In this document: piece by piece, positions 1 through 6,932 of the stretch
Position numbering within the stretch: position 1 is the stretch's first letter
How the letters are laid out: the number at the start of each line of letters is the position of its first letter
Position numbers and translations under genes: made by a program
Assembly: GCA_018378775.1 (NCBI GenBank)
Contig: JAGZWV010000016.1
Location: forward strand, 1 to 32,399
Reading direction: 5' to 3'
DNA length: 32,399 nucleotides
From: Collinsella sp.
GTDB taxonomy: Bacteria; Actinomycetota; Coriobacteriia; Coriobacteriales; Coriobacteriaceae
The notes under the pieces: generated by a model
Databases searched by the model: none
What the model was told of the DNA's origin: nothing
Seen by the model: only the letters and a program-made list of their open reading frames with translations

Positions 1-121
1 GATCAAAGGAATCAAGCGGCGCTGGCTCGCGACGGTCGATCAGCTCCTCGTCCTCATCATCAAAGTAATTGAACTGATCGAGCATGTCCTCTTCGATTGA
101 ACGCTCGCTCGCGTCGTCCAT
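1..121 (-). CDS. 5' end of an unrecognised acidic protein (cut by window edge)
   Basis: The first 40 codons of a minus-strand gene are visible, from an ATG at 121 to the window edge. A good ribosome binding site (AGGAAGGGAG) lies a few bases upstream. The visible residues are strongly acidic (MDDASERSIEEDMLDQ, then a DDEDEE run) and show no signal peptide or membrane segment. I do not recognise the family. It lies downstream of lysS in the same direction, but a strong terminator at 343-384 separates the two, so it probably has its own promoter in 122-340. Confidence 0.6.
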   Translation of the reverse strand, partial: MDDASERSIEEDMLDQFNYFDDEDEELIDRREPAPLDSFD

Positions 122-342
122 ATAGACGCTCCCTTCCTACCGACTAACCCCCATCCTAGACAGCGACGGCTAAAGGAAACATAAAAGAGACGGCTGTCAT
201 GCGAGCCATGCGCGCAATAGCCGTTGGATAGTCGTTTAAGAGCGTCCCTAATGACTACATCGATGTTCTAAGTATCAATCAAGTCAACGCCGCAGGTAGA
301 GGACGGACAGCGAGCGACGTCCAGGGCGAACAAGTTGGCATG

Positions 343-384
343 AAAAAGGCAAGGCATAGACCTTCTGGTCATGCCTTGCCTTTT
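343..384 (-). terminator. Rho-independent terminator of lysS
   Basis: A perfect 14-bp stem (344-357 with 371-384) is extended by 4 bp around a short loop. On the minus strand it ends in TTTTT. Its A/T-flanked arms could also stop plus-strand transcripts. Confidence 0.85.
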
Positions 385-425
385 GAATGACAAATTGTCG
401 CCCTGGGCGGCGCGCAGCGTCAACT

Positions 426-454
426 GGTTACGCGGTTCGTAGAACCGCGTAACC
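426..454 (-). repeat. Perfect 13-bp inverted repeat just after the lysS stop
   Basis: The arms 426-438 and 442-454 are perfect complements around a 3-base loop, starting three bases after the lysS stop codon. No U-run follows, so this looks more like an mRNA 3' stabilising hairpin than an intrinsic terminator. A standard terminator follows about 45 bases further on. Confidence 0.7.
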
Positions 455-456
455 CC

Positions 457-2421
457 CTAGTACATCTTTGCGCCGGCGGGGATGGAGGCGTCGAGCTGGA
501 TCAGGTTGAGGCGCTCCTCGCCCTCCTCCTCGTGGACAGCGCTGATCAGCATGCCGCAGCTGGGAATACCCATCATCTTGCGCGGAGGCAGGTTGGTGAT
601 GGCGAGCAAGGTCTTGCCGACCAGGTCCTCGGGCTCGTAATAAGCGTGAATACCGGAGAGGATGGTGCGGTCGGTGCCGGTGCCGTCGTCGAGCGTAAAG
701 TTCAGCAGCTTCTTGGACTTCTTGACGGCCTCGCATGCCTTGACCTTCACAGCGCGGAAGTCGCTCTTGGAGAAGGTATCAAAGTCGACGAACTCCTCAA
801 ACAGCGGCTCAACGGCGATCTTGGAGTAATCGAGCGTGGGCTTAAGCGACTTAACGAACGGGCTCGCGGCGTTGCCGGCCTCGGCAGCCTTGGCGGCAGC
901 GGCACCGGACTGGAAACCCTTCTCGGGCTTCATGTGCGGGAACAGCAGCACGTCGCGGATAGAAGCCTGGTTGGTGAGCAGCATGACCACGCGGTCGATA
1001 CCGATGCCGATGCCGCCCGCGGGAGGCATACCGTACTCGAGGGCGCGCACGTAATCCTCGTCATACTCCATGGCCTCGTCGTCACCGCCGGCCTTCTCGG
1101 CCATCTGGGCGGCAAAGCGCTCGGCCTGGTCGACCGGGTCGTTGAGCTCGGAGAACGCGTTGGCGTACTCGTGACCGGCAATAACCAGCTCAAAGCGGTG
1201 CGTCAGGCGCGGGTCGTCCTCAAAACGCTTGGCAAGCGGGCTGACCTCGATGGGGTAATCGCACACGAACGTCGGGTTGACGATGGTGTCCTCGCCCAGC
1301 TCATCGTAAATCTCGGCGATGATCTTGCCAGCAGTCCACTCGGGCTTGATCTCCAGGCCCTTCTCGCGCGCGGCGGCAGCAAGCTCCTCGACCGGCGTGT
1401 CGATGGTGACCTGCTTGCCGAGCACGTCGGAGACGATGTCGGTCATGGGACGGCTGGCCCACTCACCAGAAAGGTCGATGGTCTGGCCCTGGTACTCAAT
1501 GACCTCGGGGTTGCCGATGGCCTTGTTGGCAGCCTTGATGACACCTTGGGCGAGTGCCTTCATGCCCTCGAGGTCGGAGAAGGCACGGTAGGCCTCCATC
1601 GTGGTGAACTCGGGGTTGTGGGTAAGGTCCATGCCCTCGTTACGGAAGATGCGGCCGATCTCGAACACGCGCTCAAAACCACCGACGATGCAGCGCTTGA
1701 GGTGCAGCTCGGTGGCAATACGCAGGTAGCACTCCTGATCGAGCGCGTTGAAGTGGGTAATGAACGGCTTGGCAGTAGCGCCGCCCTGGATGGTCTGCAG
1801 GATGGGGGTCTCGACCTCCATGTAGCCGTCGGACTCCATAAAGCGACGGAAGGTGGAGAGAATCTGCGAACGCTTACGGAAGGTCTCGCGAACGTCGTCG
1901 TTGGCGATCAGGTCGACATAGCGCTGGCGATAGCGGGTCTCCTTGTCGGAAAGACCGTGGAACTTCTCGGGCAGCGGACGAACGGCCTTGGCAAGCAGGG
2001 TCGCGCTCTTAGGGGCAACGGAAAGCTGGCCACGCTGGGTGCGCACGACCACGCCGGTCACGCCCAGGATGTCGCCCAGGTCGAGGGCCTTGAGCGTACT
2101 CCAGGCAGCCTCGTCCATGTCGTTGATGCGGCAGAACAGCTGAATCTCGGCAGTCGCATCGCGCACGACGATGAACATGATCTTGCCCTGACCGCGCTTG
2201 GCGACCACACGGCCAGCGATCTTCACGACGTCCTCGGTGTCCTCGCCATCGGCAAGCTCGGCGTACTTAGCCTCGATATCGGCGACGTAGTCCTCAAGCT
2301 CAGAGTGCTCGGGATAGGGGTTCTGGCCCGCCTCGAACAGGGCGGCGCGCTTGGCCAGGCGGGTGGCGCGCTCGTCGTTGAGCGTCGATGCCTGATCGGC
2401 GGCGTTCTGGTTCTCTGCCAT
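457..2421 (-). CDS. lysS: Lysyl-tRNA synthetase, class II, with fused C-terminal tRNA-binding domain
   Basis: This enzyme charges tRNA-Lys with lysine using ATP in the cytoplasm. The 654-residue protein has an N-terminal OB-fold anticodon-binding domain (about 65-150). The class II catalytic core follows, with motif 2 around 250-275 (FRNEGMDLTHNPEF) and motif 3 (GGIGIGIDRVVMLL, about 475-490). After about residue 545 there is an extra OB-fold of the EMAP-II/MetRS-beta/Arc1p type (SKSDFRAVKV, then FTLDDGTGTDR and PPRKMMGIPSCGMLIS). A standard bacterial LysRS ends near residue 500, so this is a real fusion, adding non-specific tRNA affinity by analogy with MetRS. It starts at ATG 2421 with GGAG upstream. 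It follows greA after a hairpin-containing 79-bp gap, an arrangement common in actinobacteria and Firmicutes. Confidence 0.97.
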   Translation of the reverse strand: MAENQNAADQASTLNDERATRLAKRAALFEAGQNPYPEHSELEDYVADIEAKYAELADGEDTEDVVKIAGRVVAKRGQGKIMFIVVRDATAEIQLFCRINDMDEAAWSTLKALDLGDILGVTGVVVRTQRGQLSVAPKSATLLAKAVRPLPEKFHGLSDKETRYRQRYVDLIANDDVRETFRKRSQILSTFRRFMESDGYMEVETPILQTIQGGATAKPFITHFNALDQECYLRIATELHLKRCIVGGFERVFEIGRIFRNEGMDLTHNPEFTTMEAYRAFSDLEGMKALAQGVIKAANKAIGNPEVIEYQGQTIDLSGEWASRPMTDIVSDVLGKQVTIDTPVEELAAAAREKGLEIKPEWTAGKIIAEIYDELGEDTIVNPTFVCDYPIEVSPLAKRFEDDPRLTHRFELVIAGHEYANAFSELNDPVDQAERFAAQMAEKAGGDDEAMEYDEDYVRALEYGMPPAGGIGIGIDRVVMLLTNQASIRDVLLFPHMKPEKGFQSGAAAAKAAEAGNAASPFVKSLKPTLDYSKIAVEPLFEEFVDFDTFSKSDFRAVKVKACEAVKKSKKLLNFTLDDGTGTDRTILSGIHAYYEPEDLVGKTLLAITNLPPRKMMGIPSCGMLISAVHEEEGEERLNLIQLDASIPAGAKMY

Positions 2422-2438
2422 AAGTTAGCTCCTCAAAC

Positions 2439-2472
2439 TAAAACGCTCCCCAGGATTCGGTCCCAGGGAGCG
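2439..2472 (-). terminator. Hairpin between greA and lysS (attenuator or partial terminator)
   Basis: On the minus strand, 2472-2444 folds into a 12-bp stem (with two G-U pairs) and a CCGAA loop, followed by TTTTAG. It lies between the greA stop and the lysS start, so it may lower lysS expression relative to greA rather than end the transcript completely. Confidence 0.6.
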
Positions 2473-2500
2473 AAAACATACCTTTACGCGGGACCGTGGT

Positions 2501-2971
2501 CTAGCGTGCGATCTTGGCGATGGTGTAGACGCGAGTCTTGCCGGAAGGCGTAACGACCTCGACGGAATCGCCCTCGCCGTGACCAATGATGGCGTGACCG
2601 ACCGGAGACTCGTTGGAAATCTTGTGCTCGAGCGAGTTGGTCTCGGTGGTACCGACGAGCGTGACTTCCATGACCTCGCCGTTGGGATCAATCAGCGAAA
2701 CGGTGGAACCGATGGAGACGGTCAGGTCGCCCGTGGTGGCAGCAACCTGAGCGTTGGCGAGGATGGCCTGGATCTCGGCAATACGAGCGGCGTTCTGGGC
2801 CTGCTTGTCCTTAGCGGCGTCGTACTCGGAGTTCTCCGAAAGGTCGCCGAACGCGCGGGCTTCCTTGATGTCCTCGACGATCTCCTTGGCGTAATCGCCC
2901 TCACGCCAAGCGAGCTCCTCGACGAGCTTCTGGCGGCCCTCAGCGGTCAGTACGATCTGGCTTGCGTCCAT
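2501..2971 (-). CDS. greA: Transcription elongation factor GreA
   Basis: GreA enters the RNA polymerase secondary channel and stimulates cleavage of backtracked transcripts. The 156-residue protein has the N-terminal coiled coil (about 1-75, LTAEGRQKLVEEL and AFGDLSENSEYDAAK, with the conserved acidic tip DLSENSEY). The C-terminal FKBP-like domain follows (about 80-156, ending SPVGHAIIGHGEGDSVEV). I chose ATG 2971, which has GGGGAG eight bases upstream; the frame stays open to a farther start at 3001 that has no better site. A perfect -35 box (TTGACA, 3007-3012) lies upstream, but the -10 match is weak. Confidence 0.95.
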   Translation of the reverse strand: MDASQIVLTAEGRQKLVEELAWREGDYAKEIVEDIKEARAFGDLSENSEYDAAKDKQAQNAARIAEIQAILANAQVAATTGDLTVSIGSTVSLIDPNGEVMEVTLVGTTETNSLEHKISNESPVGHAIIGHGEGDSVEVVTPSGKTRVYTIAKIAR

Positions 2972-3010
2972 ACGGATATCTCCCCAACTCTGATCAAACA
3001 ATCAACTGTC

Positions 3011-3052
3011 AACAAAACGAAAAAGACCGGCTAGCCTGCGGGCAAGCCGGTC
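3011..3052 (-). terminator. Terminator after tatA
   Basis: The arms 3025-3032 and 3045-3052 (GACCGGCT type, 8 bp) pair on the minus strand and are followed by TTTTTCGTTTTG. It separates tatA from greA. Confidence 0.85.
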
Positions 3053-3077
3053 AGGTGCTCACCCCAAAGGGATGGGA

Positions 3078-3353
3078 CTACTCTGCGTCCGCGTCGCTGT
3101 CCTCTGCCTGCTTCTTCTTGGCAGCAGCGAGCTTGGCCTCGAGCTCAGCGATCTCCTTGTCCTCCTCGGACTGCTCGACCACGACCTCCTCGGCCTGCTT
3201 GGTCTCGGCCTTATCGTCGCCTTCCATACCCTCGCGGATATTCTTGACGGTAGAGCCGAGGGACTTGCCGAGCTTCGGCAAGTTCTTGGGCCCGAAGATA
3301 ATCAGGACAACGACGAGAATAATGATGAGCTCAGGAGCCCTCAGTCCAAACAT
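3078..3353 (-). CDS. tatA: Sec-independent translocase component TatA/TatE
   Basis: TatA oligomerises to form the pore through which folded twin-arginine substrates cross the membrane. The 91-residue protein has one N-terminal membrane helix (PELIIILVVVLIIFG, about 6-20). The hallmark hinge and amphipathic helix follow (FGPKNLPKLGKSLG), and then a highly charged Glu/Lys/Ala tail. I chose ATG 3353, which has GGAGG seven bases upstream. A longer in-frame start at 3536 would run through tRNA-Pro and its terminator, and was rejected. tatB and tatC are not in the window. It has its own promoter at 3390-3418. Confidence 0.93.
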   Translation of the reverse strand: MFGLRAPELIIILVVVLIIFGPKNLPKLGKSLGSTVKNIREGMEGDDKAETKQAEEVVVEQSEEDKEIAELEAKLAAAKKKQAEDSDADAE

Positions 3354-3389
3354 GTAGACCTCCACAATACAGCGAGACAAGCTCGAATG

Positions 3390-3418
3390 AGTATACCGCG
3401 GGTATCGCGGTATCACAA
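3390..3418 (-). promoter_or_regulatory. tatA promoter with a dyad in the spacer
   Basis: On the minus strand, TTGTGA (3413-3418) and TATACT (3390-3395) are separated by 17 bases. An 8-bp perfect inverted repeat (3393-3400 with 3406-3413, loop GGTAT) fills the spacer and overlaps both boxes, so it could be a repressor site. Confidence 0.6.
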
Positions 3419-3426
3419 CAATAGCT

Positions 3427-3454
3427 AAAAAAAGGGACCGCAAGAAGCGGTCCC
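3427..3454 (-). terminator. Terminator of tRNA-Pro
   Basis: A perfect 8-bp stem (3434-3441 with 3447-3454, 5-base loop) is followed on the minus strand by seven T residues (3427-3433), just after the tRNA. Confidence 0.93.
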
Positions 3455-3465
3455 TCCTCATGCTC

Positions 3466-3542
3466 TGGTCGGGTTGACTGGATTTGAACCAGCGACCCCT
3501 GCGTCCCGAACGCAGTGCTCTACCAAACTGAGCCACAACCCG
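3466..3542 (-). tRNA. tRNA-Pro (anticodon CGG)
   Basis: The minus strand folds as a complete cloverleaf of 77 bases including an encoded CCA (3466-3468). The acceptor stem is CGGGTTG/CAACCCG and the T-loop is TTCAAAT. The anticodon stem CTGCG/CGCAG holds the loop TTCGGGA, giving anticodon CGG for the CCG proline codon. A TACTATAGT box about 15 bases upstream may be part of its promoter. Confidence 0.96.
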
Positions 3543-3591
3543 TTAGCTCGACTATAGTAACAAAGATTTCCGTCGTGTGCTAGAGAAATTT

Positions 3592-4488
3592 TTACTTCTT
3601 TGGCACTTCGATGCGAACCGTGTTGGGAATGAGCTCCGTCGCGCAGGACCACCAGCCGTTTTGCTGGGCAGCGTCGGCAAGCCTTTCGGCCGTGGCGGCG
3701 GTGTCGCAAATGGCAAACGAGCAGGCACCCGATCCGCACACATCTACAGCAACGGTGCCGTCTTGTTTACGCAGCCAATCGAGAACCGTTTGTATCTGCG
3801 GCTCCATCTGCGCGGAAATGACACCTAGGTTGTTATGGATGAGCGCATATGCCGTCTCGGCATCACCAGCACGCAAGGCAGAAGCTATCGCGCCGGGCTT
3901 GTCTGCAGGCACCGGGGCCTCGTCAAAACGTCGATAGGCTTCAATTGTCGAAACGCTTGCCTCGCGCGGCTTGACCAACACGACGGGCGTTGCGGGCAGC
4001 ACGGGATACTCAGTTGCCAGCACGTCTCCCCCACCTACGTAGAACGAAGGGCTCGCGTGCAAAAAGAACGGGACGTCAGCACCAATGCCCCGCGCAATGT
4101 CGTCGAGCGCGGGGTCGGTGCGATCAATTCCCCAGAGCTCCGCCAAGGCGACAATGACCGCGGCCGCATCCGTCGAGGGACCGCCCAAGCCGGCGCACAA
4201 TGGAATGCGCTTCTCAATCGTCACGCAGATGTTTGCCTCGCGACCATAATGCTCGGCCATAGCAACCGCAGCCCGATACGCCGTATTCTTTTGCATGGGA
4301 AAATCTGATGACGGAACCGTCTGGACGGTCAACGCCTGCGCCGGCGTAACCGTCACGGTATCGGAAAGACCGACAGCTGCCATCAGGGAATCGACCTTGT
4401 GGTAGCCACGGTCGTCACGCTCGGTATGAACCCCCAGGTAGAGGTTAATCTTTGCCGGCGCGGAAAGAGTCAGAGACCAATCGGTCAC
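3592..4488 (-). CDS. ispE: 4-diphosphocytidyl-2-C-methyl-D-erythritol kinase
   Basis: IspE phosphorylates CDP-methylerythritol in the MEP (non-mevalonate) pathway to isoprenoid precursors. The 298-residue protein is a GHMP kinase. It has the N-terminal substrate motif SAPAKINLYLGV (9-20), the ATP-binding glycine-rich motif PLCAGLGGPSTDAA (96-109, catalytic Asp 107), and the C-terminal motif DVCGSGACSFA. It starts with GTG at 4488, two bases after the veg stop, with GGAG inside the end of veg, so translation of the two genes is probably coupled. The length is normal for the family. Confidence 0.95.
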   Translation of the reverse strand: MTDWSLTLSAPAKINLYLGVHTERDDRGYHKVDSLMAAVGLSDTVTVTPAQALTVQTVPSSDFPMQKNTAYRAAVAMAEHYGREANICVTIEKRIPLCAGLGGPSTDAAAVIVALAELWGIDRTDPALDDIARGIGADVPFFLHASPSFYVGGGDVLATEYPVLPATPVVLVKPREASVSTIEAYRRFDEAPVPADKPGAIASALRAGDAETAYALIHNNLGVISAQMEPQIQTVLDWLRKQDGTVAVDVCGSGACSFAICDTAATAERLADAAQQNGWWSCATELIPNTVRIEVPKK

Positions 4489-4490
4489 TG

Positions 4491-4787
4491 TTAGTGCTCC
4501 TCGAGCTGATTGCCGAGCGGGGTAAAGATATGCTCGCCGCTCTCGGGGTCGAACAGCTCGACCTGACCGGTGAGGACATCGATATACTGGTAGGACTGAC
4601 GCGACTTGCGGCCGCGACGCTCGTCAACCTCGACGATAAAGACGGCGGGGTGGACGCTCTTGATGGTGCCCATGCGCTCGACAACGCGGGTGCGGCCCAT
4701 GTTGGCCTTAACCTTGACGCGATCGCCCACCATATCGGTCAGCTTCTCGTGGATGTCGTCGACGTGATTGACTTCCATCTCTTCCAT
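4491..4787 (-). CDS. Veg-family protein (DUF1021)
   Basis: This 98-residue protein belongs to the Veg family, small SH3-like proteins often found just upstream of ispE. B. subtilis Veg is linked to biofilm regulation; the biochemical role is not established. The core runs from HEKLTDMVGDRVKVKANMGR through GTIKSVHPAVFIVEVDE to YIDVLTGQVELFDP. I chose ATG 4787 because GGAGG lies eight bases upstream. A TTG at 4811 in the same frame has no such site. The gene is co-transcribed with ispE. Confidence 0.88.
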   Translation of the reverse strand: MEEMEVNHVDDIHEKLTDMVGDRVKVKANMGRTRVVERMGTIKSVHPAVFIVEVDERRGRKSRQSYQYIDVLTGQVELFDPESGEHIFTPLGNQLEEH

Positions 4788-4814
4788 GAACAGAGCCTCC
4801 AGAAGGTGCAATTC

Positions 4815-4833
4815 AAAAAGGGGATAATACCCC
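4815..4833 (-). promoter_or_regulatory. Small leader hairpin followed by a T-run upstream of veg
   Basis: On the minus strand GGGG-TATTAT-CCCC (4833-4820) is followed by TTTTT, between the promoter and the veg ribosome binding site. The 4-bp stem is too short for strong termination, so it may be a minor attenuator or chance. Confidence 0.3.
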
Positions 4834-4854
4834 TAAGATAGACAAAACTCTAAT

Positions 4855-4884
4855 ACTATAGCACCCTGCTGCCGCCATACGCAA
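4855..4884 (-). promoter_or_regulatory. Candidate veg-ispE promoter
   Basis: TTGCGT (4879-4884) and TATAGT (4855-4860) lie 18 bases apart on the minus strand, about 70 bases before the veg start and just after the dtd stop. Confidence 0.5.
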
Positions 4885-4918
4885 GTAGCTAAAAAAGCCC
4901 CATCCCAAATTGGCTACT
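4884..4918 (-). terminator. Possible terminator after dtd
   Basis: A 6-bp inverted repeat (4884-4889 with 4913-4918) encloses a short AGCC/GGCT pairing and a six-T run on the minus strand, directly after the dtd stop. The geometry is not canonical and it overlaps the candidate veg promoter. Confidence 0.35.
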
Positions 4919-5364
4919 TACAGATTGTCGGTATCGAGGACGATGGTGAACGGACCGTCGTTGACCAGGTCGACCTTCATATCGGCGCCAAAGATGCCGT
5001 GCGCCACATGCTCGACGTCCTCGCGCACAAGCGTCAGGAAGTACTCGTAGAGCTCGTTGGCGACATCGGGGGCGCCGGCATCCGTAAACGATGGGCGGCG
5101 GCCGTGACGGCAATCGGCGAACAGCGTGAACTGCGACACCACGAGCACTTCGCCGTCGACATCGGCAAGCGCCAGATTGGTCTTGCCGTTCTCGTCCTCG
5201 TTAATGCGCAAGCCGCGGAGCTTGCCCCACAGCCTATCAGCCTCGGCGCGCGTGTCGCCGTGGCCCACGCCCAACAGCACCAGATAGCCGCGCCCAATTT
5301 TGCCCACGCACTCGCCGTCGACTGTCACGCCGGCATTGAGTACGCGCTGCACCACCGCACGCAC
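4918..5364 (-). CDS. dtd: D-aminoacyl-tRNA deacylase
   Basis: DTD hydrolyses D-amino acids, and glycine mischarged on tRNA-Ala, from tRNA, which prevents their entry into protein. The 148-residue protein begins MRAVVQRVLNAGVTVDG. It carries the catalytic SQFTLFADCRHGRRPSF segment (about 77-93) and the C-terminal chiral-proofreading motif NDGPFT (about 134-139); the family usually has GPVT, so Phe for Val is a mild variation. It starts with GTG at 5364, three bases after the rdgB stop, with GGAG in the end of rdgB. The two genes are translationally coupled. Confidence 0.95.
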   Translation of the reverse strand: MRAVVQRVLNAGVTVDGECVGKIGRGYLVLLGVGHGDTRAEADRLWGKLRGLRINEDENGKTNLALADVDGEVLVVSQFTLFADCRHGRRPSFTDAGAPDVANELYEYFLTLVREDVEHVAHGIFGADMKVDLVNDGPFTIVLDTDNL

Positions 5365-5367
5365 GGC

Positions 5368-6009
5368 TTACTCCTCGCCCGTCAGTTTGGCGGATAGGTG
5401 CTCGAGCGCATGGAATCGATGGCTGATGGCGTTCTTCTCGTCCGTCGTGAGCTCGGCCATAGTCTTGCCCGGCGTATCGACCGGCAGGAACAGCGGGTCG
5501 TAGCCAAAGCCGTGATCGCCGCGGCCCTCGTGCGCGATAACGCCCTCGCAGGCGCCCTCGCCATAGGTGACCAGGCCGTTCGTATCGATGAGCGCGACGA
5601 CGCTCATAAAGCGCGCAGTGCGGTCCTCGTCGGCCACGCCCTCCAGATTCACGAGTAGCTTGGCGTTGTTGGCGACATCGTCGCCGTGAACGCCCGCGTA
5701 GCGCGCGCTATACACACCGGGCTCACCGTCCAGTGCGTCGACGACCAGGCCCGAATCGTCGGCAATGGCCATAAGGCCCGTCTCTTCGACGGCAGCCTGC
5801 GCCTTGATGATGGCGTTCTCCAAAAACGTCGTGCCGTTTTCCTCGGGGTCCTCAAAATCGCCCAGCTGGCCGAGCGCCACAAAGCGAACCTCGGGCATGA
5901 CCTTGCCCAAAATGGCCTCGATCTCGGTGAGCTTATGGGCGTTGCCCGTTGCCACGACAATGGTCGCCGCTGGGTCGAGGGTGTCGATGTCGATCTTCTC
6001 AAGTGCCAT
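5368..6009 (-). CDS. rdgB: XTP/dITP diphosphatase (non-canonical purine NTP pyrophosphatase)
   Basis: This enzyme removes dITP, ITP and XTP from the nucleotide pool by hydrolysis to monophosphates. The 213-residue protein shows the family motifs TGNAHKLTEIEAIL (about 21-34), ADDSGLVVDALDGEPGVYSAR, HGFGYDPLF and the C-terminal ISHRFHAL. It starts at ATG 6009 with AAGGAG ten bases upstream. It lies between rph and dtd. The rph-rdgB pair is a common cluster, although a hairpin separates the two genes here. Confidence 0.96.
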   Translation of the reverse strand: MALEKIDIDTLDPAATIVVATGNAHKLTEIEAILGKVMPEVRFVALGQLGDFEDPEENGTTFLENAIIKAQAAVEETGLMAIADDSGLVVDALDGEPGVYSARYAGVHGDDVANNAKLLVNLEGVADEDRTARFMSVVALIDTNGLVTYGEGACEGVIAHEGRGDHGFGYDPLFLPVDTPGKTMAELTTDEKNAISHRFHALEHLSAKLTGEE

Positions 6010-6113
6010 GAGTGGTCTCCTTGTCTCTATAGCAATGCCGCGCCGAGGGCGACGAGGGCCTCCGCCTCTCCCCTCTCAATCAACGGCAGTCTTATACTTC
6101 GACGTTTTCCCAG

Positions 6114-6152
6114 ATAAAACCTGCCAAAATAAACCTGTCACTTTTTGGTAGG
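6114..6152 (-). terminator. Possible terminator between rph and rdgB
   Basis: On the minus strand, directly after the rph stop, a 10-bp stem with one mismatch (6152-6143 with 6129-6120) is followed by TTTTAT. If active, rdgB-dtd needs a promoter in the remaining 105 bases. Confidence 0.5.
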
Positions 6153-6878
6153 TTAGGCGAGGGCCTGGCGCTGAAGCTCGATGAGCTCGGCGATACCCTT
6201 GTCGCCCAGGTCGAGCAGGGCATTGAGGCGTTTGCGGTCGAAGGGCGCCTGCTCGCCGGTGCCCTGGAGCTCGATCATCTCACCGGTTTCGGTGGCGACG
6301 AGGTTCATGTCGACCTCGGCATGGCTGTCCTCGGAATAATCGAGGTCAAGCAGCGTATTGCCGTCGACAACGCCCATGGAGATGGCAGCCACCTGGCCGA
6401 TAAGCGGGATGCGCTCGATCTTGCCCGCCTCGACCCACATGGCGAGGGCGTCGTGCAGCGCCACCCAGGCACCGGTAATACTCGCCGTACGTGTACCGCC
6501 ATCGGCCTGGATCACGTCGCAGTCGACGGTGACGGTGTACTCGCCGAGTGCCTTCATGTTGACGACGGTACGCAGGCTGCGGCCAATGAGGCGCTCGATC
6601 TCCATGGAGCGACCCTTGCGGTTGGCATGCTCGCGCTTGCAGCGCTTGCCGGTCGACGTCGGCAGCATGGCGTATTCCGCGGTCACCCAGCCGGCCTTAG
6701 CTCCCTTTCGCCAGCCCGGCACGCCCTCCTCGATAGTGGCGGCGCACAGCACGCGCGTGTCACCGAACTCGGCCAAACACGAGCCGTGGGCGTGCTTCAT
6801 GACGCCACGGGTGAGCTTAACGGGGCGCAACTCGTTGGCGGCGCGACCGTTGGCGCGGTTGACCTGCATGTACTCCAT
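6153..6878 (-). CDS. rph: Ribonuclease PH
   Basis: RNase PH is a phosphorolytic 3'-5' exonuclease that trims tRNA 3' ends, acting as a hexamer in the cytoplasm. The 241-residue protein has the family signatures LRPVKLTRGVMKHAHGSCL near the start, GRSMEIERLIGRSLR (about 88-102), the CDVIQADGGTRTASITGAWV motif (about 119-138) and EDSHAEVDMNLV. The length is normal. It starts at ATG 6878 with AAAGGA upstream; a second ATG three codons in is a less likely alternative. It lies 54 bases after murI. Confidence 0.97.
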   Translation of the reverse strand: MEYMQVNRANGRAANELRPVKLTRGVMKHAHGSCLAEFGDTRVLCAATIEEGVPGWRKGAKAGWVTAEYAMLPTSTGKRCKREHANRKGRSMEIERLIGRSLRTVVNMKALGEYTVTVDCDVIQADGGTRTASITGAWVALHDALAMWVEAGKIERIPLIGQVAAISMGVVDGNTLLDLDYSEDSHAEVDMNLVATETGEMIELQGTGEQAPFDRKRLNALLDLGDKGIAELIELQRQALA

Positions 6879-6932
6879 AGAAATATCCTTTCGGCAAAAG
6901 ATGTGGCGAAGGCTTTGGCGGCCGCCTTACAT

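Larger units (their letters stand above)
122..456. other. Gene-free 335-bp interval with two hairpins
   Basis: No coding frame is supported here. It holds the 3' untranslated region of lysS with an inverted repeat (426-454) and a terminator (343-384), then about 220 bases that presumably carry the promoter of the truncated gene at 1-121. A TTGACT lies on the minus strand near 287-292, but no convincing -10 box at the right spacing was found. Confidence 0.6.

Noticed and set aside
532..2553. 673-codon plus-strand open frame
   Set aside because: It is antisense to lysS and greA and arises from GC-rich codon bias. It has no family resemblance and no ribosome binding site.
3354..3536. Long N-terminal extension of tatA
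   Set aside because: The extension would translate through tRNA-Pro and its terminator. The start at 3353 has GGAGG and begins the normal TatA helix.
4788..4811. TTG start for the Veg protein at 4811
   Set aside because: The ribosome binding site GGAGG lies between it and the ATG at 4787, so the ATG is the start.
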